A stretch of 9,484 nucleotides of DNA from Candidatus Zambryskibacteria bacterium CG_4_9_14_3_um_filter_40_16 (GTDB lineage: Bacteria; Patescibacteriota; Minisyncoccia; Phycocordibacterales; Zambryskibacteraceae), in contig PFXE01000026.1 of assembly GCA_002791475.1 (NCBI GenBank), positions 1 through 9,484 of the forward strand, read 5' to 3'. The position numbers were made by a program, and so were the translations under genes. The notes under the pieces were generated by a model, which saw nothing but the letters and a program-made list of their open reading frames with translations, was not told the origin of the DNA and ran no database searches. Below, in pieces: positions 1 to 5,016 of this stretch; position 1 is the stretch's first letter, and every line of letters begins with the position of its first letter.

Positions 1-293
1 CAAAAAATGATTTTTATAAAAATTCATTTGAATCGTTTAAAATTCAAGAAGCGGTTGAACATATTTGGGCGTCTATAAAATCTCTTGACCAAGAGATACA
101 ACACAAAGAGCCATTTAAGCTTGTTAAAACAAATAAGGAAGAGGGGGTTGAGGTTATTAAATCAATGGTCGCCAAACTTTTTTCTATTGCCGAAATGCTG
201 GAACCCGTTCTTCCGGAGACTTCAGAAAAAATAAAATTTCTTATTAAAGAAAATAAATCTCCAAATATTCCATTATTTCCTCGGAAGGACTAA
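1..293 (+). CDS. metG: Methionyl-tRNA synthetase, C-terminal part (partial)
   Basis: The 5' end lies outside the window; the readable frame starts at base 3 and stops with TAA at 291-293. About 96 residues remain. They form the helical anticodon-binding end of a class I tRNA synthetase. Recognisable pieces are a helix with EAVEHIWASIKSLDQEI, the segment AEMLEPVLPETSEKI, and the end NIPLFPRKD. The PETSEKI plus PLFPR pair is typical of MetG, where PFMPETAEKI and PLFPRI are usual. The enzyme charges initiator and elongator tRNA-Met in the cytoplasm. No C-terminal tRNA-binding (Arc1p/EMAP-like) domain follows, so this is a short-form MetG. tatD begins 23 bp downstream, the same metG-tatD order known in Bacillus and many other bacteria. 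Another class I synthetase is possible but less likely. Confidence 0.8.
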   Translation, partial: KNDFYKNSFESFKIQEAVEHIWASIKSLDQEIQHKEPFKLVKTNKEEGVEVIKSMVAKLFSIAEMLEPVLPETSEKIKFLIKENKSPNIPLFPRKD

Positions 294-316
294 TCATAAT
301 TCACAATTCTTTATTC

Positions 317-1099
317 ATGATTCCCGAATTCTTTGACATCCATTCTCATCTCAACTTCCCAGACTACGGAGATGAATTACTGTTGATTATAAATAGAATG
401 GAAAAAAACGGTGTTTGGACTACCGTTGTCGGTACTGACCTCAAAACTTCCAAGGAAGCTCTGGTTTTGGCAGAAAAACATGAAGGAATTTTTGCTTGTG
501 TGGGTGTTCATCCTGTGGACGAGCCACAGCAAAACTTTGATGAATTAGAGTTTGAAAAACTTGTTGCGCATCCAAAGGTGGTGGCTGTTGGAGAGTGCGG
601 ACTGGACTATTTTCGCATAGACCAGAATGATATTGAAGAAAAAGAAAGACAGAAAAATCTTTTTATTAAACACATTTTGTTTGCCATCAAACACGACAAA
701 CCGCTTATGATACATTCGCGCTCGGCATACGATGATTTGATAGATATTCTCCAATTTTATAAAAAAGAAAACAGCCACCTCTTGGGCAATGTTCATTTTT
801 TTTCCGGCAACTTAGAACAGGCCAAGAAGTTTATTGCTATGGGCTTCACCCTCTCTTTTGCCGGTCCGATAACTTTTGCTCACGACTATGATGAAGTAAT
901 ACGGTCTGTTCCTGAAACATCAATACTCTCTGAAACGGACTCCCCGTTTGCTTCTCCGGTCCCTCATAGGGGCAGACGCAACGAACCTTCCTTTGTCATT
1001 GAGGTCGCTAAAAAAATAGCCCAAATAAGGGGAGAAGATGAAGAAAAAACAAGAAAGATTCTCGTAAACAACGCCCTTAAGCTGTTTAAGATTCACTGA
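317..1099 (+). CDS. tatD: TatD family metal-dependent deoxyribonuclease
   Basis: 260 residues, the normal length for TatD-family hydrolases (amidohydrolase TIM barrel; 3'-5' DNase/RNase, also linked to D-aminoacyl-tRNA hydrolysis in some members). The metal-site residues are all visible: HSH at residues 9-11, Glu93 in VGECGLDYF, His133 in MIHSRSAYDD, His160 in NVHFFSG, and Asp208 in SETDSPF followed by P-HRGRRNEPS. These match the order in the family, so the enzyme should be active. ATG at 317 places the HxH motif at the expected distance from the N terminus. There is no Shine-Dalgarno sequence; the 5' flank is AT-rich. It sits 23 bp after metG and 64 bp before rpsF, so it is probably co-transcribed with metG. 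The exact substrate cannot be read from the sequence. Confidence 0.93.
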   Translation: MIPEFFDIHSHLNFPDYGDELLLIINRMEKNGVWTTVVGTDLKTSKEALVLAEKHEGIFACVGVHPVDEPQQNFDELEFEKLVAHPKVVAVGECGLDYFRIDQNDIEEKERQKNLFIKHILFAIKHDKPLMIHSRSAYDDLIDILQFYKKENSHLLGNVHFFSGNLEQAKKFIAMGFTLSFAGPITFAHDYDEVIRSVPETSILSETDSPFASPVPHRGRRNEPSFVIEVAKKIAQIRGEDEEKTRKILVNNALKLFKIH

Positions 1100-1163
1100 T
1101 AAGGCCGGGTTGCTTTATGTATTTCCCTGTGATACTGTGTTTCTTACTGTTTTTGGAAAAATA

Positions 1164-1649
1164 ATGAGCGAAGAACTAGAAAAAAATGAAAAAGAAATGG
1201 ATGAAAAAACCAACAGGGTATATGAAGTTGGTCTTTTGCTGATTCCTAATCTCGCTACGGAGAAAGTGAATGAAGAATTTTCTTCCATAAAATCTTCAAT
1301 AGAAAAATCTGGTGGTAAGTTTATATCAGAAGAGTCTCCATATTTGAGGCCCCTTGCCTATACAATAGTAAAATCCATCGATACAAAAAACCAAAAATTT
1401 GATAATGCTTATTTCGGTTGGGTAAAATTTGAAATTGATACGGCAAATTTAGAGGAAGTAAATACGGCTTTAAAATCCAATGAAAACATTTTAAGGTTTA
1501 TCAATGTAAAAACCGTTAGGGAGAGCACCTATACGCCGTCTCGGCAAATTTCACAGCCTTCTATCGGAGAGAGTGGTTCTGGAGATTTGGATTCGGTAAT
1601 TTCTCAATCAGAAATAGACAGTGGCATTGATAAGCTATTAGTTGAGTAA
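1164..1649 (+). CDS. rpsF: Small ribosomal subunit protein bS6
   Basis: 161 residues from ATG at 1164. An upstream in-frame TTG at 1110 would add 18 hydrophobic residues that are not S6-like, so I reject it. The S6 ferredoxin-like fold spans about residues 17-120: RVYEVGLLLIPNLA opens the first strand, YLRPLAYTIVKS and YFGWVKFEID form the central strands, and ENILRFINVKTVRES closes the domain. S6 binds 16S rRNA in the central domain as a heterodimer with S18, which is encoded two genes downstream. Compared with the usual 95-135 residues it has a charged N-terminal extension of about 16 residues and a Ser/Gln-rich, low-complexity C-terminal tail of about 40 residues. The gene starts the classic rpsF-ssb-rpsR block. 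Its own promoter is not clear. Confidence 0.93.
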   Translation: MSEELEKNEKEMDEKTNRVYEVGLLLIPNLATEKVNEEFSSIKSSIEKSGGKFISEESPYLRPLAYTIVKSIDTKNQKFDNAYFGWVKFEIDTANLEEVNTALKSNENILRFINVKTVRESTYTPSRQISQPSIGESGSGDLDSVISQSEIDSGIDKLLVE

Positions 1650-1655
1650 TATAAT
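1627..1655 (+). promoter_or_regulatory. Internal sigma-70 promoter for ssb-rpsR
   Basis: TTGATA at 1627-1632 (5 of 6 matches to the -35 consensus), a 17-bp spacer, and TATAAT at 1650-1655 (6 of 6). Transcription would begin near A1662, leaving a 24-nt leader before the ssb ATG. The -35 box and spacer lie in the last codons of rpsF and the -10 box directly follows its stop codon, so the promoter would uncouple ssb and rpsR from rpsF. Box match and spacing are seen; activity is inferred. Confidence 0.6.
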
Positions 1656-1685
1656 GGATGGAATTACAAAATAATCCGCATAACA

Positions 1686-2135
1686 ATGTATTTAAACAAA
1701 GCCATAGTAATAGGTAATTTGACCAGAGACCCGGAAATCAAAGCTCTTCCGTCCGGGATACAGGTCTCTACTTTTTCCGTTGCCACAAACAGAGTTTGGA
1801 AAGATAAAAACGGAGACAAGCAAGAAAGCGTTGATTATCACAATATTGTGGTTTTTGGCAAACAAGCCGAGAATGTTGCTCAATATCTAAAGAAAGGAAG
1901 CTCCGCGTTGGTGGAAGGTCGAATGCAAACAAGAAGTTGGGATGCTCAAGATGGAAGTAAGAAATACCGAACAGAGATAGTCGCTGATCGCGTGCAGTTT
2001 GGTCCAAGAAGAGACTCTGTCGGGTCATCTTCGCAAAAGGAGAACTCCAAAGATAAGGAAGATGACAGTTCCAACGATGCTCCCGCCATTGAGTACCCTA
2101 CGGAAGATATTAATCCTGACGATATTCCTTTTTAA
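1686..2135 (+). CDS. ssb: Single-stranded DNA-binding protein
   Basis: 149 residues, within the usual 140-180. The OB fold covers about residues 1-108, opening with MYLNKAIVIGNLTRDPEI. Typical SSB pieces follow: STFSVATNRVWKDKNG, VDYHNIVVFGKQAENVAQYL, and KGSSALVEGRMQTRSW. A polar, acidic, disordered linker (about 109-140) leads to the C-terminal tail NPDDIPF. That tail is the conserved acidic tip which docks RecQ, PriA, Pol III chi and other partners, so the protein is complete. It coats single-stranded DNA as a tetramer during replication and repair. There is no Shine-Dalgarno sequence before the ATG. It lies between rpsF and rpsR, the normal bacterial order, and has its own predicted promoter at the end of rpsF. 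Confidence 0.96.
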   Translation: MYLNKAIVIGNLTRDPEIKALPSGIQVSTFSVATNRVWKDKNGDKQESVDYHNIVVFGKQAENVAQYLKKGSSALVEGRMQTRSWDAQDGSKKYRTEIVADRVQFGPRRDSVGSSSQKENSKDKEDDSSNDAPAIEYPTEDINPDDIPF

Positions 2136-2141
2136 TAAGTT

Positions 2142-2354
2142 ATGAAAGACTCCAAAACAAATCAATCAAGTATTCTCCAGAATGTTAAGTATTTTGACTA
2201 CAAGGATACCGAGATGTTGAAAAAATTTTTGAATCCGCACTCCAGAATGCTGTCTAGAAAAAAGACGGGCACTTCCGCGAAGAGCCAGAGGGCGATAGCT
2301 CAAGCTATAAAAAGAGCCAGGTTTCTGGCCCTACTTCCTTACGTATCCAGATAA
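2142..2354 (+). CDS. rpsR: Small ribosomal subunit protein bS18
   Basis: 70 residues, normal for bS18. The core is clear: KYFDYKDTEMLKKFLNP, then SRMLSRKKTGTSAKSQRAIAQ, then AIKRARFLALLPYVSR. The TGTSAKSQR loop and the RAR-LALLPY ending are the rRNA-binding and S6-facing parts known from the family. The protein pairs with S6 on the platform of the 30S subunit. The ATG lies 6 bp after the ssb stop, which suggests translational coupling. Zinc-binding cysteines, present in some S18 proteins, are absent. No bL9 gene follows, unlike the common rpsF-ssb-rpsR-rplI arrangement. Confidence 0.95.
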   Translation: MKDSKTNQSSILQNVKYFDYKDTEMLKKFLNPHSRMLSRKKTGTSAKSQRAIAQAIKRARFLALLPYVSR

Positions 2355-2362
2355 TTTTTAAT

Positions 2363-2659
2363 ATGCCAGGATGGTTTAGAGGATTAATATTTTCCGTTTT
2401 TTTTATTTTTCTAATCTTTTTTCTAAAGATTATTTGCCCCCTTAGTGTGGGATGTCTTTCCGACCCATTTTTTGTTCCCATTTTTTACCCGCTAGTTTTA
2501 ATAAAATTTATTTTCGGGGTTTCATCTGCGGAGGTTTTAGGGAGGTGGGAGCCGATTTTTATTTTATTTTTCTGGGCTTTGGTTGGTATTATACTCGGAT
2601 ACATCTACGATATATACAAAAACAAAAGAAATAGAAAAATAGAAAACTTTAATTTATAA
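2363..2659 (+). CDS. Small integral membrane protein, function unknown
   Basis: 98 residues, not assignable to a named family. Three hydrophobic segments are visible: about residues 6-27 (FRGLIFSVFFIFLIFFLKII), about 36-55, and about 64-85 (PIFILFFWALVGIILGYIYD). A short Lys/Arg-rich tail (KNKRNRK) should lie in the cytoplasm by the positive-inside rule. Two cysteines (CPLSVGC) sit in the first loop, possibly outside the cell. The ATG is only 8 bp after the rpsR stop, so it is probably translated from the same message. The last 11 bp overlap the 3' end of efp on the other strand. The coding call rests on the clean membrane pattern, the tight spacing and the absence of a competing frame. Confidence 0.7.
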   Translation: MPGWFRGLIFSVFFIFLIFFLKIICPLSVGCLSDPFFVPIFYPLVLIKFIFGVSSAEVLGRWEPIFILFFWALVGIILGYIYDIYKNKRNRKIENFNL

Positions 2660-3245
2660 CTCTGTCCGTATATTGCCCTGTTTCGGTATTGACTCTCACG
2701 ACATCACCTTCTTTAACAAAAAGGGGGACTTGTATTTTCGCTCCGGTTTCCAGAGTTACTATTTTGTTACCACCCTTTGCCGTGTCTCCCTTTACCGCGG
2801 GCTCCGCTTCTTTAACTAGCAAATCAATTTTGATGGGGATTTTCACCCCGATAATTTCATCTTCTTTATTTTGTTTTTCGTCTTTTGGATTGTCAAAAAC
2901 CAAAGCATCAATGACAGAGTTTTCCTTTAGAAATTTACCGTTTTCTCCCACTAGGTTTTGGTCCAAAGAAAATCTTTGACTCGGATTATCTGGTCTGCAA
3001 AACCACCATACACCCTTGTTGTTATACAAATATTTTATTTCTTTTCTGGAAATATCCGCTTCTTGCGCTTTTTCAGACACATGGAAAGATCGCTCGGAAA
3101 CTTTTCCGGTAAGGAGATTTCTAAGTTTGGTGGCGTTTACCGGTTTGCGTTGTTGTTTGCGGAAAACGTGCGACTCAACCACCTCATAAGGGTCTCCATC
3201 CAAAACGATATATTTCTTTTCTGTGATTTCGTTGTAGTTGAGCAT
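2649..3245 (-). CDS. efp: Elongation factor P, atypical tip loop
   Basis: 198 residues, slightly longer than the usual 185-190. The N-terminal KOW-like domain (about 1-65) has EITEKKYIVLDGDPYEVVE and the KLRNLLTGKVSERSF segment. The central OB domain contains YLYNNKGVWWFCRPDN, and the C-terminal OB domain contains the family's PIKIDLLVKEAEPAVKGDTA and GAKIQVPLFVKEGDVVRVNTETGQY. EF-P binds near the ribosomal E site and rescues stalling at polyproline. The loop that reaches the peptidyl-transferase centre is normally KPGKG with a modified Lys or Arg at the fourth place. Here the aligned residues are R-K-Q-Q-R (29-33), so Gln32 or Arg33 sits at the tip. It is transcribed alone from its own predicted promoter, without a Shine-Dalgarno sequence, and converges on the small membrane gene. 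Confidence 0.93.
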   Translation of the reverse strand: MLNYNEITEKKYIVLDGDPYEVVESHVFRKQQRKPVNATKLRNLLTGKVSERSFHVSEKAQEADISRKEIKYLYNNKGVWWFCRPDNPSQRFSLDQNLVGENGKFLKENSVIDALVFDNPKDEKQNKEDEIIGVKIPIKIDLLVKEAEPAVKGDTAKGGNKIVTLETGAKIQVPLFVKEGDVVRVNTETGQYTDRVIN

Positions 3246-3279
3246 TTAAATATATTTAATTTTTTAAATTAGGATGAAT

Positions 3280-3308
3280 ATTTTAACCAAGAATTAGCAC
3301 CCTGTCCA
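3280..3308 (-). promoter_or_regulatory. Sigma-70 promoter of efp
   Basis: On the minus strand, TGGACA (3308-3303; 5 of 6) is followed after exactly 17 bp by TAAAAT (3285-3280; 5 of 6). Transcription would start near 3273, about 28 nt before the efp ATG. It lies directly beyond the terminator at 3316-3344, so efp need not depend on read-through from recA or the ncRNA. Confidence 0.6.
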
Positions 3309-3315
3309 TTAAATG

Positions 3316-3344
3316 AAAAACCGCGCGTAGGAGAGACGCACGGT
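3316..3344 (-). terminator. Intrinsic terminator of the recA-efp intergenic RNA
   Basis: On the minus strand, ACCGTGCGT (3344-3336) pairs with ACGCGCGGT (3328-3320): a 9-bp GC-rich stem with one G-T wobble and a 7-nt loop (CTCTCCT). A run of five T follows immediately. This is a textbook rho-independent terminator. It would end the ncRNA and also stop read-through from the ftsK-recA operon, which has no other visible terminator. Confidence 0.75.
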
Positions 3345-3513
3345 TCCGCAGAAAGCGAGTTGTTGTCTGGGTTGACCAATTTCGCAGGGCTCAACCACTT
3401 AAATAAAGTTTTTGACCCGATACCTTTTTGATTGGATTCCAGTCCAACCTTCCCTCATTACGCCAGAGGTGCATTCTCCTAGGAAAGGATTTGGCTCAAC
3501 TTCCAGATGCGGT
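3316..3513 (-). ncRNA. Candidate structured ncRNA between recA and efp (unclassified)
   Basis: A self-contained unit of about 198 nt has its own promoter upstream (3521-3549) and ends at the terminator at 3316-3344. No convincing protein frame covers it. Strong internal pairing is visible. The 5' segment (3507-3491) pairs with 3379-3366 as three helices of 5, 5 and 4 bp with only a 2-nt and a 1-nt bulge. Inside lie an 8-bp hairpin (3488-3481 with 3455-3448) and a second hairpin (3447-3443 with 3436-3432). A third lies at 3396-3391 with 3376-3371 and competes with the outer helix. Size and rod-like closure would suit a 6S RNA, but I do not see the conserved blocks of RNase P, tmRNA or SRP RNA, and I cannot confirm 6S. 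An efp leader is less likely, because efp has its own promoter after the terminator. Confidence 0.6.
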
Positions 3514-3520
3514 ATTAAAT

Positions 3521-3549
3521 ACTTTAATAATTTTTCTCCACCCTGTCAA
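3521..3549 (-). promoter_or_regulatory. Promoter of the intergenic ncRNA
   Basis: On the minus strand, a perfect TTGACA (3549-3544) is followed after 17 bp by TAAAGT (3526-3521; 4 of 6). Transcription would start near 3513. The -35 box begins 13 bp after the recA stop codon, so a dedicated promoter has been placed in the gap behind recA. Confidence 0.55.
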
Positions 3550-3562
3550 TCAAATTTTTATG

Positions 3563-4582
3563 CTAAATGCCCTTAAGTTTCAATCTAATCTCTTTGAGAA
3601 TTTCTCCGGCGATTTTTTTGTCTTCTCTTAAAAATTGCCTTGTGGCATCATACCCGCGTCCGAGCTTGATTTCGCCATAAGAGTATGATGAACCGCTCTT
3701 ATTCACTATCCCGAATTTTTCCCCCAATGCTATAATTTCACCCTCTCTGGATATTCCTTCATTGTACATAAGGTCAAACTCTGTCTGTTTGAACGGGGCG
3801 GCCACTTTATTTTTAACAACCTTGACTCTGACCCTTCCTCCGACCACATCATCGCCCTTTTTAATTTGAGCTATTCTTCTTATGTCCAAGCGCACCGAAG
3901 TGTAGAACTTTAAAGCTTTGCCTCCAGGAGTGGTCTCTGGGTTTCCAAACATTACTCCAATCTGCATTCTTATTTGGTTTATGAAAATTACAACGGTTTT
4001 GCTTCTTGCGACTATAGCCGTCAATTTTCGGAGCGCTTGCGACATAAGGCGCGCCTGTTTTCCCACATGGTGCGCGCCCATATCGCCCTCAATTTCATCT
4101 TTTGGCGTTAAGGCGGCAACCGAATCAATAACAATGACATCGGTTTTGCCCGACCTGACCAAACTCTCCACAATTTCAAGCGCCTGTTCTCCCGTGTCTG
4201 GTTGAGAAATTAGAAGCTCGTTTATATTTACTCCTAGTTTCTTTGAGTATTCCGGGTCCATAGCGTGCTCGGCATCTATGTAAGCGGTTATACCTCCCAT
4301 TTTTTGCGCTTCAGCTATTACATGAAGGGCAAGGGTGGTTTTTCCGGACGACTCTGGACCAAATACCTCTATTATTCTCCCCCTAGGCAGACCCCCGACA
4401 CCGAGCGCCGCGTCCAAACCTATTGAGCCGGTAGGAATGACATTGACATCAACCCTTGGTTTTTCACCCAATTTCATTATGGCGTCTTCTCCGAACTTTG
4501 TTTTTATTTGGCGAATAGTTTCCTCTATATTTTTTTCCGATTTTTTCCCCACCTCCTTTTTTTCTGTTTTTATTTTTTTCAT
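3563..4582 (-). CDS. recA: Recombinase RecA
   Basis: 339 residues, close to the usual 340-355. The Walker A motif GPESSGKTT spans residues 75-83 and the Walker B strand VIVIDS ends near 153. [10 protein letters not shown] holds the conserved region after Walker A. DNA-binding loop 1 ([25 protein letters not shown]) and loop 2 ([21 protein letters not shown]) are intact, and the C-terminal domain carries [20 protein letters not shown]. RecA forms filaments on single-stranded DNA, drives strand exchange, and triggers LexA-type autocleavage where such repressors exist. The N terminus is a Lys/Glu-rich extension of about 18 residues; the start is the ATG at 4582-4580, without a Shine-Dalgarno sequence. 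The acidic C-terminal tail of many RecA proteins is missing (the end is KLKGI). The gene is last in the ftsK operon, 5 bp after the preceding gene. No LexA-type box was recognised. Confidence 0.97.
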   Translation of the reverse strand: MKKIKTEKKEVGKKSEKNIEETIRQIKTKFGEDAIMKLGEKPRVDVNVIPTGSIGLDAALGVGGLPRGRIIEVFGPESSGKTTLALHVIAEAQKMGGITAYIDAEHAMDPEYSKKLGVNINELLISQPDTGEQALEIVESLVRSGKTDVIVIDSVAALTPKDEIEGDMGAHHVGKQARLMSQALRKLTAIVARSKTVVIFINQIRMQIGVMFGNPETTPGGKALKFYTSVRLDIRRIAQIKKGDDVVGGRVRVKVVKNKVAAPFKQTEFDLMYNEGISREGEIIALGEKFGIVNKSGSSYSYGEIKLGRGYDATRQFLREDKKIAGEILKEIRLKLKGI

Positions 4583-4587
4583 ATATT

Positions 4588-5016
4588 TTATTGTTGGTTC
4601 GTGGTCGTGCTATTTGTTGTCTCAATCGCCGGCTCTATATTTAATTCGGTTTCATTTTCAGTTTCCAAAATTATCTCCAGAACCTTCTTTGTACTCCGTC
4701 CAAATTTATCCGTAGCATTAAGGGTAATTATATTATAGCCGGAAGACAGTATCAATTCTTCTCTAAAAGCCCCAAGGTCATCAACGAATATCTGTCTTCC
4801 GTTAAGTCTTATAAAAGCTATATTTCGGGCATTGCCTTCAATTTTTAGAACTTTTTCGGTTGTGGTCGTTCCGTTTAGAGGGGTTTTCACGACTATAACG
4901 GGGCCCAATATCAGATTTCGCGCTTGAAACAGTCCATAAAGCAAAATCACAACAAGAACAATAAAAAATAAGACCAAAGCGAACCTTTTTCTGGGGTTAT
5001 TATCCAACTTCTTCAT
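4588..5016 (-). CDS. Membrane-anchored protein with Ig-like domain, function unknown
   Basis: 142 residues. A basic N terminus ([10 protein letters not shown]) precedes one hydrophobic helix at about 12-30, so the protein should be anchored in the membrane with its body outside. Residues about 38-118 alternate beta-strand-like stretches: [70 protein letters not shown]. This resembles the bacterial Ig-like/Big folds seen in surface proteins (phrases like [11 protein letters not shown] are typical). The tail is Thr/Asn/Glu-rich and disordered. Its start overlaps the end of ftsK by 17 bp and it ends 5 bp before recA, so translation is probably coupled. The fold assignment is inference from strand pattern only, and no enzyme motif is visible. 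Confidence 0.8.
   Translation of the reverse strand: MKKLDNNPRKRFALVLFFIVLVVILLYGLFQARNLILGPVIVVKTPLNGTTTTEKVLKIEGNARNIAFIRLNGRQIFVDDLGAFREELILSSGYNIITLNATDKFGRSTKKVLEIILETENETELNIEPAIETTNSTTTNQQ

Noticed and set aside
1110..1163. Longer rpsF start at TTG 1110
   Set aside because: The extra 18 residues are hydrophobic and unlike any S6 N terminus; the ATG at 1164 starts a normal charged N terminus.
1085..1163. S6:S18-binding leader RNA or promoter before rpsF
   Set aside because: The leader contains a CCG triplet, but I could not draw the flanking helices of the known motif, and the promoter-like boxes (TTGCTT-17-TACTGT) match only about half of the consensus.
2452..2634. Second frame within the small membrane gene
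   Set aside because: Out-of-frame shadow rich in Phe/Tyr; the 98-residue frame has better spacing to rpsR and a clean membrane pattern.
3316..3513. tmRNA, RNase P RNA or SRP RNA
   Set aside because: I did not find the tRNA-like ends and tag frame, the GAGGAAAGTCC block, or the GGAAG/AGCAG domain IV hairpin that would identify them.
3428..3631. 67-residue plus-strand frame across the recA 3' end
   Set aside because: It runs antisense through the ncRNA promoter and recA; its composition reflects those elements.
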